A stretch of DNA of 64,000 bases from Aedes albopictus (Eukaryota > Arthropoda > Insecta > Diptera > Culicidae), in contig NC_085136.1 of the NCBI RefSeq assembly GCF_035046485.1, positions 321,808,175 to 321,872,174 of the forward strand, read 5' to 3'. Below the pieces are notes generated by a model. That model ran no database searches. It was not told where the DNA came from and saw only the letters and a program-made list of their open reading frames with translations. Shown in pieces: positions 48,759 through 60,632 of the stretch; position 1 is the first letter of the stretch; each line of letters starts with the position of its first letter. Position numbers and translations under genes: made by a program.

Positions 48759-49004
48759 CCAGTAATGACACAGAGAGCGTCGTGTGACACGGTACGGTAC
48801 GCGCTTGCAACCCTCAGACACATAAGCCTGTAAGTACTTTCCAGCTTCAGTCGGTAGCATTCAGTACTTAGCGCGGTACCCCACGCCGGGCCGCCATACC
48901 TAAGTATGGACGTAGCAACACTAGCCAGAAGCTTGCGCTTACTGGCGTACACCGCTGAGCTATTGGACATCATCCGGGACAGTGCCGCAATAGCTGTGGA
49001 GGCT
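48759..49004 (-). mobile_element. R1/Jockey-group LINE, 5'-truncated start
   Basis: Begins abruptly inside ORF2 (AALSRMMSNSSAVYASKRKL, LASVATSILRYGGPAWGTAL, RVASAYRTVSHDALCVITG) immediately after the 14-bp duplication at 49005-49018. This is 5' truncation by incomplete reverse transcription. With both inserted transposons removed the LINE copy is about 1.48 kb. Confidence 0.88.
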
Positions 49005-49018
49005 GAACAGTAAGGTAT
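49005..49018. repeat. Right 14-bp target duplication of LINE
   Basis: GAACAGTAAGGTAT, identical to 40317-40330. It proves that 40331-49004 entered as one LINE insertion later enlarged by the two transposons. Confidence 0.9.
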
Positions 49019-49290
49019 GAGCAGTGTAGAGTGTGAAGCAGTCAAACGTGAGTCATGAGAAATGACCTTCGTGAGTAGTGAGAAGCGAGATGTGAGAAGA
49101 ACGAAATGATGAGAGACAGTGAAGAATGGGCAGTACAAAATGAAGGAAGAATGGCGAATGATATAGAATAAAGAGTGAGTAGTGAAGTAAGAGGGGAGAA
49201 GAGTGAGTTAGTGAGGACTGAGGAGTAGAATGTGAGCAGTGAAATGAGTAGTTAGCAGTGAGGAATGAGAAGTGAAAAATAAAGAGCAAT
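49019..49290. repeat. Right arm of foldback, last segment
   Basis: GAGCAGTGTAGAGTGTGAAG-type units continue the array interrupted by the LINE. Confidence 0.7.
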
Positions 49291-50321
49291 AGCTGTGACT
49301 TAGGGTGTGTTTTACCCGGAAATCGAGTTCAGTTTTGAAAATTATCAGTTCAATATTTGTCTCTAGGCCTTTAGGAGTAATTTGTATGGTATTCTTCATT
49401 AAAAACACTATCATGGGTTATATTCTTGGATCTAAACAAAGGTTTTAATTTGTTACAGTATATTCTAGAACCTCAACTATCAAAAAACCTTTTTCCCATA
49501 TATCAGAATCACGTCCTCATAGAGGGTCGTCGTTCTGCAGTAATGAATTCGAAAACCTACTTTGCGCGCACATAGCATCGATGACGAAATTGAGCAAAGT
49601 ACCAGAGTACCAAAAAGCGACGGCCACGACGACGCCGACCAGCCAAAGTGCCATCTTTCACGCCCTCTTGAAGACGAAATTGGACTAAAGCCTCCCCTAA
49701 CTAGTAGATACATGATGGGGAGCAGCAGCATCCAGCATCGTCGACGTTCTTCTTCCATCATCTTGTCTGGGGGTTCTAGGTAGCGACGGACGATGAAACG
49801 ATGCAAGAGCCCGGGCAAAATGGAATGAATATTTTCATAATTGATTCGTGATAAGAGTCTTGAGTGGATGGCTCGTGCTCGGGCTCCTACTCTTGGAAAA
49901 TTTAATATCGCCGGGAAATAACACCTGATTCCTTAGGCGAGAGGGGGAAAGCGTCCGTCGTCGTCGTCATCGTCTGAGAGCAATAGAGGTCTCATTTTCC
50001 ACTTGAGTATCTTTCTGCCCGCATTCTTATGCTGAATGAATCAGGTTGGGTAAGTCTACGGGTATTCTGAATTAATCGAACTGAAATTGAAAAAGACCTT
50101 ATTTTCGGAGTTCCTCAAGCTCTGAAAGCCGGGGAATCAAATAAGTACATGTTTGTATGCCTATCTTCAGCCTATGAAGCTTTATGAACTTTATTGATAT
50201 GTGTTGCACAACTGGTTTTGACAATAATTGGTGACACAATTTCAGCATATGTAGAACTACAGAACTTCAACTACCACTATCTGGAAGCTTGATTCTAACT
50301 TAATCAACCGAACGAATCTAC
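49291..50321. other. Repeat-poor intron
   Basis: Mixed DNA with a GC-richer part at 49490-49990, including a GTCGTC run near 49950. No coding or element signature seen. Confidence 0.45.
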
Positions 50322-50323
50322 TA

Positions 50324-51280
50324 AGGAGTGTATCGTAAAGTAGTTGAAAGTGTTTACAATAGACTCAAAAATAGTTTAAAACAACTTTTAAGTAATTTTA
50401 TTTTTGGAGATTCTGTATAAATCCTTGAAATAAGAAATGGCTTTTATTATTTTCCAAAAATGTTCTTTTAACTACGTTTTTAACCTAGATTACCGAACGC
50501 ATGTTTTTAAATTTTTGCACACCTTCTAAAAAATTTAAATTGCGAAAAAAGCTCGATAATGTTCGAAAATTGTTAACTTTTTTGTGCAAATATAATAAGC
50601 TCCAGAATCCTCATGATATAGGCAAATAACTTTTTTCAAGAAAAATCTCCACTGCATTTAAGCGCAATTCTTAAAAATGAAAAAAGGCCATTTTTGAGGA
50701 ACCCCTTTTTTCTATGCTCCTGCAAATCATGTTTACGCAAATAAAAAATTATAAAATGAAAAATTCGTATTTTTTTTAATGGGGTATGTTTTTTAATTTA
50801 TAGACGAGTAAGTTAGAGCAAAAAATAAAAATTTATAATCTTTTGAGATATTAAAAGCAGAACTTCAAAGTTTGACCAAGAAATAGACGTTTTTTGGAGT
50901 GGACCATTTTGTAGATATAGGAGATTTTTCTATCGAAAACATTAATTTTGAAAGTCGGTGTTGAATGATGTGTTATGTGTACATAACTGTTAACAAGAAT
51001 CAACATTTTCCAGAATTTTTGTCGTACATATTTAATTCGCTACAGATTTTTGAAATGTTGAAAAATCTTATCAAAATTGTATTTTGTGCAGATTTTTATT
51101 TTGTGATGTGTATTCATTTAACCATAATTTGAATAATACTAAACATTTTCCAAATTTTTCCAAGCTGTTCTAAACTTAACTATATTGTGAGGATTTCATA
51201 GAAGAACCGAAATGAAAAGACCAACCCAGCTTCGAGATAGAGCGTCCTGAACATTTTCAACTACTTTCCGATACACTCCT
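50324..51280. mobile_element. 957-bp TA-flanked MITE
   Basis: Ends AGGAGTGTATCGTAAAGTAG and CTACTTTCCGATACACTCCT, imperfect inverted repeats, with TA at 50322-50323 and 51281-51282. AT-rich, non-coding. Confidence 0.85.
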
Positions 51281-51282
51281 TA

Positions 51283-52353
51283 TGTTGAAGAATAGGGGAT
51301 ATACCATAGAATGGATTGGACTTAGAATTGGATTTGAATTGGATTTGGATGTTGTTGGGCTCCGGACGATCACCCCTATTTCGCCAAATATTTCGTCAAC
51401 AGAACGCTTCCGACTAGAAAGTTGCATTTCGACAAGAACTTATCTGTTTCCCAATAGAACCAATCGGGCAATCGACTTCAAAGAATTTTCCAATTTCCTG
51501 TCAACAATTCGCTCCATTTGTAACAGGCACAATTAAGCCCCAATCAATGCTGTGGATGCGGAGTCCTCAAGTCCTCCCCCTATCCGGAGAACCCACGCTC
51601 GCTTCAACAGATGGTAATTAAAATTTCTGTTCCAAGCAAATATCCCACTCCATGCGGGGGCAGGACGAAACGATGAGAACAACAGATAAAAGTGAGCAAC
51701 ACTGTCGGTCGGTTGGTCGGTCGGTCGATGGATGGATATGAGCACAGATGTAATATCCTTGATGTGAGTGAATGTGGGATGCAAACATTGATTGCCATGC
51801 CTGCACGTGTGCTGCTGCTGCACCTCTTCCTGCCCGACAAACAAGAACCGCTTCTTCTGTAGAGCTGCAAAACAGCCCAACAAATACCTAGCAGTTTCCT
51901 ACAATGTTTAACGAAGGTTTTCCATGATGAGATGTCAGAAGTCCCACTTGATAGTTGCCTTTCTATTCCCATTCTCACTCGTTTATTTTTTTTGTGTTTG
52001 TGTCGATGAGGATATCAGTGTGAATTGTGTGACAAGTGCTTACAATTTTTTTTCTCCAAGTTTCCCAGTAATTCTCCCCTTTGCCAAGTTCAAGGTATCC
52101 CACAGCTGCTTCAAGAGAAGGATTCTTTTTCCCCCCGACAGGACAATAACAACCGAAGCCTTTCTCACAACTCGAGGGATTAACGACACCTGCCATTTGA
52201 TCCCTCCCCTCATGGAGGAAGCACACCTTTTTTCATGGAAGCAACAACCCACTCTCAATTGTGCACTTGACCAAGTTGTATGGTATGGTATTGACTCAGG
52301 TCTGGTCCGGTCCGTGTGTAGGTGGAGCAGCGCTACTCGGGAAAGATACTTAC
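51283..52353. other. Repeat-poor intron next to Ig exon
   Basis: Mixed-composition DNA with a short GGTC tetranucleotide run (51708-51726). The overlapping frames lack domains. Its right end is the GTAAGT donor of the exon. Confidence 0.5.
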
Positions 52354-52492
52354 ACTGAATCTTCAAAGTAATCGATGAGCTTCGGGATTCGCCTTCGTCG
52401 TTGGTGGCGGCACACGCATATCCGCCGGCACTTTCCCGCTCCAGTTGGGTGAGGTGTAGCGTTTCGCCATTTTCGCCGGACATTCGCATATT
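52354..52492 (-). CDS. Sidestep-like protein, exon encoding end of an Ig domain
   Basis: A 139-bp exon, 46 codons plus one base (phase 0 in, phase 1 out). Acceptor CTCTTCCAG, donor GTAAGTATC. It encodes LERESAGGYACAATNDEGES, the E-F strands of an Ig domain with the Y-x-C motif, then SSSITLKIQ, the G strand. The final T joins TC of the next exon 26.1 kb away to give Phe-Ala-Pro-Arg-Cys. The first half of this Ig domain must be on an exon above 64000 or otherwise upstream, since none was found between 52493 and 64000. Assignment to the Sidestep family follows from the downstream exons. Confidence 0.85.
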
Positions 52493-53900
52493 CTGGAAGA
52501 GTGGTAGAAATGGGAAATTGATTAGGATTGGTTGGTTATACATGTACATGTGTTGTCTGGCTAGTTAAAAAGTCCTTCGCCCAGCGTCCTATTTGTAGGA
52601 CAGAACTTTGAAGGTGAATATCTTGAGAACTTTGGACGGTTTTCAGCTTGGCTGTCGTAATTGCAAAGATCAGATATTCTTCTCCATCCGTCTTTTCGAT
52701 GTTTATTAGGGAACTAGAAGTGTTAATCGCTTTCGATCCGAAAAGGTTGTGGTTACTGTTTTATTTAATAAATTGATTTGGATGAATTTTATTCCACGGA
52801 GCTTTTCAGAATAAATGCGATTAACAGTAGTAATTCCCTAAAAATACTGTAATGTAAATCGAAACGTCGGATGAAGGACAATATCTGATCGTTTAAGTGC
52901 AATTATCCCAGGTTTCCAAATTGCTCAGTCGACAGCTGCTTCTGAATATCTTGAGAACTACATTATGTTTCAGCGCACAGCCTTCGGAGTAGATGTTCAT
53001 AACATCCAAACTTCGAACATGTTGATCACCAGACAAACAAATTTGCACGTATAATGAGGTTAATCAACGTGTTATACGTACTTTTATGCTGTGAATTACA
53101 TCGCATAGGATGCAGCAAAAGTGTCTTATGAGTACAAAAATGGATGCGATGGCGGGTCAAAAATAACGCCATATAACATGAACCGACATATTATGCGATG
53201 TGCAATATTGCGATGTAATATAGTATCTTATGCGACTTAATAATATTCGAAGAAAAACGACAATTCTTGTCACCTCATTATCGAACTAATGACCTTTGAT
53301 TTATCAAACCCACTTTACACTTAACATCAAACCATACTTGTGAAATAAGCACGAAAATATTGAGATATACAGATAGCGTAATCGCCTCAAAGTTGAATTT
53401 TCGAGTTAATTAAATTTCGGATAAACTCGTAGAACATTAATTTTTCACACAAACTATAAGTTTTGAAAGATCTAATTTTTCTTCTTCTTTTTACAAAAAA
53501 AAAAATAACTTTAGAGTTCTTTAACTTATTAACCGTTTAACCAATTTCAAAGGTTTTAGCTTGCTTTCGTGGATATTTTTTTTATGGAATATGATATGAT
53601 CGAAGAAGTACTATATTTGTAGTAATGAGCTCAATTTCTGTATGATGAAATGACACATTCTTCGTTTCTGTAATAAAATAGAACAAAATGTGTGGGTATT
53701 TAATTTCTGTGTAGATGTGTCTAGGGAAAAGCTGCGGATATGTTGTTGGTAGTTCCAGTTGTTCACGTTCAAACCCAGTTAACTTTTTTTTCTTATTTTG
53801 CCCTGAAGATGAGAGAACAAGTGCTCGATACGTCGACTTCATTTAAAACAGTTGATTTAAAAGTAACTCGTGGACCGAAAACGTGCCAGCATCGCAAGCT
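52493..53900. other. AT-rich intron with one inverted repeat
   Basis: 52668-52890 has imperfect arms (GATCAGATATT...AGGGAA and its inverse) around about 130 bp. The rest is unassigned. Confidence 0.45.
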
Positions 53901-53904
53901 AGCT

Positions 53905-54620
53905 TTTCTAGGGATTTTTAGATCTAGAAGTTTCTCCAGGCATTCATACAGGAATTCCTTCAGAAACACATCCGCTACTGGAATACTACTGAAAATCCAC
54001 CGAGAACTTTATTGGAGGATTTCTCCAGGTATTTGCCTTAAAAATCATTAAAAGGTTTCCCGAGGTTTTCAGAAAGTCCTTAGGATTTTCCTTCGTCAAT
54101 TTATTAATGCATTTCCATGAAATTTCTTCAGATATTCCTCTAGAGACTCATTTAAGAGTACATTCTGATATTTTAAAGGGATTCTACTGGTGATTTTTTC
54201 CGAAAATTTCTTCAGGAATACTTTCAGAAATTTTCACCTGGATTCCTTCTGAATTTATTTAAGGGATTCCTTCAAAAATAGCACCAGAGAATTTTTTATA
54301 ATCTCTTTTCTTCAGGGATTTCAGAAATTTAGGAACAAAATCCTACAGACATTCTTCGGAAATTATTGCAAGGGTTCCTCCAACAATTACTTGAGAAACT
54401 TTCTCAAGCTTCCTGCAGAAATTAGTGCAGGGATTTTATTTTTAGAATTTGCTTAGAAGATTCCTGTAGGAATTGTTTCCAGGGATTTTTTTCCAGAAGT
54501 TCTACCACCAATCGCTCAAAAAATATTGGAAGAATTTAAATCCCTGGAGGATTGTGTGTTAGAGATTCCCAGAAGAAATTCTTTACACTTTTCTGAAGAT
54601 ATTCTTAGACAAAACTAACA
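53905..54620. repeat. Degenerate TTCTCCAGGAATTCC array
   Basis: Same short-repeat style as 21080-24060, ending with a few inverse units near 54530-54600. Confidence 0.65.
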
Positions 54621-54749
54621 CTCAATCCTCCATTTAAGTCGAATCCATTTAAGTGAACCCCTTTATTTTTCCTCCATTAAACTAACGGAACTTATATGGA
54701 ATTTGACCGTATTCACAGCAAAACAAATGTATATGGGGTACGGTTCCGA

Positions 54750-55750
54750 AAACATATTTTCTTCGAAAAGGTCATTTGCCGAAAAGGTCATCAGGCTGAA
54801 AACATAATGGCGAAAGGTTATTGCAACCATAACAAATTGCAAATGCTTCATAGAAAATCGAAAACTGCTCCATAAAGAATGAACATATGTTCCATGAAAA
54901 TGTGCAATATTACACATAAATAATTGAAAACGTTCCACACTTTATAAAAAATTTACCGGTAAAACTTAAAATTTTCTCATAAAAACTTAAATTTTGCACC
55001 AATAAATTATACTGAAATGCTCCATAATAAAATACAAATGCTCCATAGAAAAATGCAAACGCTCCATAAAAAATAAAATTGTACCCATAGAAAATTGAAT
55101 ATTGCTCCATAGAAAAATCAAATTGCACCATAAAAAAATGAAATTGCACCATAGAAAATAGATGAATGCTCCATAAGTATTATCAAACTGCACCACATAA
55201 AATGCAATTTGCTCCATAAAAAATTGAAAATTCTCCATAATTTTAAATATTTGCACCACTAAAGCAGTGCAATGTAAAGCAATTCAGCTCTGTCTAATTA
55301 AATTATGAAAATTTGCTATCTATGGAGGATTTTCAATTTTTCATAAAGCAATTCATATTTTCTATGGTGCAGTTTGATAATACTTATGGAGCATTTGTCT
55401 ATTTTCTATGGTGCAATTTCATTTTTTTATGGTGCTATTTAATTTTTCTATGGAGCAATATTCAATTTTCCATGGGTACAATTCTATTTTTTTATGGAGC
55501 ATTTGCATTTTTCTATGGAGCATTTGCATATTGTTATAGAGCATTTTAGTATTATTAATTGATGCAAAATTTCACTTTTATTGAGAAAATTTCATGCTTT
55601 ACCAGTACATTTTTTTTAAAGTTTGGAACATTTTCAATTATTTATGGGTAACATTGCACATTTTCATGGAACATATGTTGATTCTTTATGGAGCGCTTTT
55701 TGATTTTCTATGGAGCGTTTCTATTTGTTTATGGGTGCAACAAATAGGCT
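54750..55750. mobile_element. Foldback with CTCCATAGAAAA repeat arms
   Basis: The left arm (about 54840-55260) and right arm (about 55310-55745) are inverted copies built of GCTCCATAGAAAAT-like units around a ~50-bp loop. AAAAGGTCATTTGCCGAAAA-type units flank the left arm, with related units at 55745-55890 and 56890-56955. Frames here encode 'YGAF' repeats and are artefacts. Confidence 0.7.
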
Positions 55751-55962
55751 GCCAAACATAATTAGGCAGCAAAAATCGTTAGGCCGAAAAGGTCTTTAGG
55801 CCGAAAAGTTCATTGATCCACAAAGGTCTTTAGGCCGAAAAGTTCTGTAGGTTGAAAAGATATTTAGGCCAAAAAAGTCTTTAGGCCCAATTTTTTTTAC
55901 TCATGGTCACCTATTCAATCTTATGATTCCATTTGACCAAATAAGCTATACGATTTAATGTA

Positions 55963-56880
55963 CAGGGGATGGCCAAAATGTTTGGGATAGGCAACTTTTT
56001 TTTCTCTCACAAAAAGGTTCAACATGCTATAACTTTTCATAGAGTACATCAAAAATCTCAAATTTTGACTGTTTGTCAACCTATTATATGTATCATTGGT
56101 ACAAATTTGGGCTTGATTGATTAATATTTCGCAAAGATAGAACCGTTTGGGTAAAACACTATTTTTAGACAACTCATTTTTGAGCTGTCATATCTCGGAA
56201 ACCAGTCAACCGAATTGAATGAAATTTTGAACGTACACTAACAGTATACAAATGCTTCACAAACTATTAAAACAAAGTTACTTTTTGAACGTTGAAAAAA
56301 GTTATCATGGATTGACACTTTTTGGATTTTTCTCGAAAAAATGAAATTTTATTACGTCAATGTCAATAAATTTTAGTGTTGATCTCCAAAGATTTTCCAT
56401 TTCTGTTCTCAAGTTATCTATAATCAGATATATTAGAGCCTATTTAGAGTAAAGGAAGAACACATTTAGTAATTTTTGTGTGGTATTGTAAATTTGACTT
56501 ATTTTTCTCTATATGGGTAAAAATTTCAACCCGGTATAACTTTATTCACCGTGAGAAAATATAACAATTTATAACGTTGTATTAAGGTATCAATATATTG
56601 TTCATAAACGTTAGAAATTCATTCAATTCGGTTCACTGGTTTCCGAGATTAGACAGCTCAAAAATGAGTTGTCTAAAAAATAGTGTTTTACCTAAACGGT
56701 TCTAACTTCGCGAAAAATTATTCAATCGAGCCCAAATTTGTACCAATGATGCACATATAACAGGTTGATAAACAGTCAAAATTTGAGATTTTTTGATGCA
56801 CTCTATGAAAGTTACAGCATGTTGATTTTTTTTGTGAGAGAAAAAAAGTTGCCTATCACAAACATTTTGGCCATCCCCTG
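55963..56880. mobile_element. 918-bp TA-flanked palindromic MITE (Tc1/mariner-like)
   Basis: Ends CAGGGGATGGCCAAAATGTT and AACATTTTGGCCATCCCCTG, flanked by TA (55961-55962 and 56881-56882). Long arms of about 300 bp are largely inverted copies. It interrupts the outer GGCCGAAAAGGTC units, so it is younger than the foldback. Confidence 0.9.
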
Positions 56881-57026
56881 TATCTATTTGGCCTAATGAC
56901 TTATTCGACCTAATGGCCTATTCGATCTAATAGCGTTTTCGGCCCAACGATATATTGGCTTATTTCGATAATACTGTATTTATTTTGATGTAAACTGCAA
57001 TGGATGAGCATGAACTCTATTCAGAA

Positions 57027-57231
57027 GGCTTCGTGACCGTGCGGCTAGAGGCGTCAAAGTCATCTAGTCGTTTCGTAAGCCTCGGAGTGTGGGTGTCGGG
57101 GAAAATTTTTCGTCAAACGGAAGATTCTCCACTGGGCCACTGGATGTTTCGTGTGATGACCGTTATTTAATGTTACTGCTTGTTAAGCCTGTACAAACTC
57201 TGGTTGAAGGCGGTGTAGTGTCTTTAAAAAA
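57027..57231 (+). mobile_element. tRNA-derived SINE lacking its B box
   Basis: Starts GGCTTCGTGACCGTGCGGCT (A-box region). It then jumps from GGAGTGTGGGTG to TCGGGGAAAATTTTT, where a B box would be expected. It ends CTCTGGTTGAAGGCGGTGTA then a T/A tail. The tail matches 36371-36582. Confidence 0.7.
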
Positions 57232-57239
57232 ATTCAAAA

Positions 57240-58720
57240 ACTAACGCAATGAATTCATTTATGTATTCCCGACTCATTACTTTAATGTAGTGTTTTCCTA
57301 AATGAATTACCAGAATAATACTTTTGAAAAATTCTTGAAATACATGTTGCAATTCATGAGAATCTTGTGTAGGATCTCTGAAAACTTGTTTAGAGGAAAA
57401 ATTTCTTGGTAAATTTCTGGAGGGATTCATCGGAAAATTGCTAATTGTGGAGCTGGGATCGAACCCATGACCATCCACGTATGTAGTGAACGTGCACCGT
57501 GGAATTCTTGAAGAAATCTCCCAGGAGGATCTTCTAAAGGAGTCCTTAGAAGAACTCCGGGAGTAGGTGGAGGTATGGAGAAATTCGTGAAAGATTTTTT
57601 TTTTTTAAACATCCCTGAAAATCTCTGATATCTGTAGAAATTTTAGAAAAAAATCCAGCAAAAATTTAAAATATTTTTTAAATTTTTTTTAAATGCATTT
57701 TCGGGAGAAAACCTGGAAGAACTTTGCTCATAGCTGAGTTTTTCAAAAAAAATATTTTAAAGTGCCCAGAATAGATTCTGGTGTAATTTCTGCTGTAAAT
57801 GCTTAGAGAATCACCTGGATGAGCTCAAAGAAAAATCTCCTGAAAGATTTTTGGAGGAATTCGCTGCATAAATGCCTAAGAGAATCCCTAAATATATGGA
57901 GTAATACCTGGAACAACCTCTGGAGAAATTACAACAATAATTTCTGAAAGAGTTCCTGGAAAATATTCAGATTTCTTCAGGAATTCCTGAAACAATCTTC
58001 GAATTTCTGTGAAGAAAATCTCCTGGAATTGCATCTTTTGAAGAAATTAGTGTAGGTATTTCCGTAAGATTTTTTTTTTTTTAAGAACTTTGAGATTAAT
58101 TCCTGGAAAAATCCCAAAGAAAACTTCCGGCAGGAAATTCTGGTAGTATTCCTGGTTGAATTCCTTCTGCAATGTTTAAATAAATACATTAAGGAATTCA
58201 TCCACGATTTTTAGTAGAAATCTTTTTTCTAAGAAATCTTTTTTCTAAGATCTTTTTTCTAAGATACTTCTAAGGATGATTCACGAAAAAATCCTGGAGA
58301 AATTCCCCAAAGAATCGCTGGAGGAATCTTTGAAGAAATAAAAAAAAAACATAGACATGAATGCCTTCTAAACGGTTGCCAGAAGAAATCTTTGAACGTA
58401 TTTATGTCAACAAAATTCGCGGAAATCCTGCAAGAATTTCCTTACCATGAAAATTTTAAAAACTGTTGATAAACTCTGAAAGAATCCTAGGAAGTGTCCT
58501 TGGAGGTAATCGAAGAGAAAAATCTAAAGAAGAAAATGAGAAGGAAAACATAGTAAAATCATTATCGAGGAACCTTCAAAGAATTCTTACTAACTCGTAT
58601 AAGGAATTCCGGCAAGATTGGCTCTTCCGAGATAATTACAGAAAAAATCATGATATAATAATTTATTGGGAGAATTCTCCGGAATATTTGTTAAGATAAA
58701 ACTGGAAGCATTTTCTAATT
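57240..58720. repeat. Degenerate GGAATTCCTGGAAGAA array
   Basis: Inverse orientation relative to 59350-60630. Short frames are repeat-encoded. A CTTTTTTCTAAGA run lies at 58218-58262. Confidence 0.6.
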
Positions 58721-59340
58721 TTTTGGTTTTTGATTTATTTATAAAATAATGGTGCAAAATTTTAAAATTCGGTTACCATACGCATTAAGAGGAAGGAATA
58801 AGGTATCTCCCGATTTTTTTCGTATTGGAAAGAGTTCTTTTTTTTTTTTTCAAAATAAGGTTTTCAAAGTTTTGTATAAACATTTTCCAACGCGAAAAAA
58901 AACCGGAGACATGCTCTTTGATCATTCACCTAAATGTATGAAAAAAAAAATGAAGAAGTTGTTCTGCTATTTTAAAATAAATCAAAAACCAAAAAATAAG
59001 TAGCAGCATCCAGTTTCGCCATCTAGTCATTTTCATGCGAGCGTATTTTTCAGTATATGGGGAGCTGAAATTTAATAACCTTGAGAAAGCCAGCTCTGAT
59101 TTTACCATTACAGCAATGAAGAGATCTAAAAATGGCGTCTGCAGCAAAACCATGCTTCGAAAAGATATCAGTTGCAAAGTGCAGCGTGCCATATCATGGA
59201 TTTCTTTGTCTGCATACAAAGCGTCCCACAGTGCATTACCTATCTATGAAAGTTTACAGCAATTCATTCGATTATTCTCCATGGATTTTTCCTATAAATT
59301 TTACCAGGTTTCACCGTGTTATTCGTCCCGAGAATCCTGT
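58721..59340. other. AT-rich intron, nothing recognised
   Basis: No tandem structure, termini or coding domain detected. Confidence 0.45.
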
Positions 59341-59344
59341 ACGG

Positions 59345-60632
59345 ATTAATCCCAGATTTTCTACGGAAAATCCTCCCGGGACTCTTTCAGCGATTACTTC
59401 AGGATTTTTTTTCTCGTGGGATTCTTCTCGTGCGATATTTTTCAAAACGTCTCCTGAATTTCCATCAGAAATTCCTCCCTGATACTTCTTAATTGATTTC
59501 TCCCGGGATTCTTTCCAGAATTACTTGTGGAATTTTCTGGGGTTCGTTCAGCAATTTCTCGGTATTCCTTTCCTGTCCAGCATTCCTGCATTGATCCTTC
59601 CCAGATTTTCTTCAGAGATTTTTCCTGGGATGTTCCAAAGATTCCTCCATGATTCTTTGAAGGATTCAGGGATTTTTTAAATCTGAAAACCCGTTAAAAT
59701 AATTTTTCAGAATTTCCGTCAAGGATTTCTCCAGAAATTCTTTCGGGAATTTAGTAACTCGCTGGATTCCTTCATTGATTCCTCCCGTACTTTTTGAAGA
59801 GTCCTTTAACCCTTCAGAGACGGCATATTCACCTCTCTGGTTGCAATCTCGCTAGTCTAGAAAACGTTTGTGGTGATCGATTTTCTCGGCTGGACAATTA
59901 CGACCCATCCGTCCCCAAAAGGTTGAGGATTTCTCCCGAGCCTTCTTCAGAAATTCTTTGTAGGATTGCTTTATTAATTCCTCTTGGGACTCCTTCAGGG
60001 ATATTACCTCGACTTCCATCAAAGTTTCCTCCCGGGACTCCTGCATTGACTTCTCCCAGGATTCCTTTAGGACTTTCTCGGTTTTTTTCAGGATTTTCTC
60101 CTGATCTTCTTTCAGGGATTCCATCCAGATTTCTCTCCAGCATCTCTTCAGAAATTCCTCACGGGGTTTCTTAATTGATTTCCTCCGGGATTTTTTTTTT
60201 TGCATTTCATTAGGAGTTCTTCTAATCCTTCTAGGATTTCTTCAAAAAATCCTTCCGAGTTTCCATCATCTATTCCACCTGGATTTTTTCCGAGATCTTT
60301 CAAAAAGTTGGGGAGTCAATCCCCATTGGGGAGTCTTCCCGGGATTTCTGTAATGATTTCTCACACTTTTTCTCTATAGATTCCTCCCACTATTTGTTCA
60401 AGGATTCTTTGCAGGATTTGGTATTGGTTTCCTCTAGAGATTTCACCCAGGATTCTTTCAGAGATTCCTTTATTGATTCGCTGGGGATTTCTTCCAACCT
60501 TGTTTCAGAAATTTGCCACATTTAGACATCATTGGGATTTTTTGCAGGACCCTTTCGGGGAATCCTTCAGAAATTTCACTAGTGATTTATTCTTTATTCC
60601 GGTATTCTTTCTGGTTTCTCCTAGGATTATTC
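59345..60632. repeat. Degenerate TTCCTCCAGGATTCTTTCAG array
   Basis: About 1.3 kb of irregular ~30-bp units, interrupted by a TTAA MITE. The minus-strand Glu/Lys-rich frame (59852-60205) is repeat-encoded. The array continues past the LINE at 63300-63745, so the LINE was inserted into it. Confidence 0.7.
59810..59922. mobile_element. 113-bp TTAA-type MITE, diverged
   Basis: Ends CCCTTCAGAGACGG and CCGTCCCCAAAAGG. Left flank TTAA (59806-59809), right flank TTGA (59923-59926, one change). Confidence 0.6.

Noticed and set aside
54910..55549. Frames encoding repeated FYGAF/YFLWCNF phrases
   Set aside because: Direct translation of the CTCCATAGAAAA foldback arms, present on both strands because of the palindrome.
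59852..60205. Glu/Lys-rich 117-residue frame resembling a coiled coil
   Set aside because: Produced by the degenerate TTCCTCCAGG array; no independent coding evidence.
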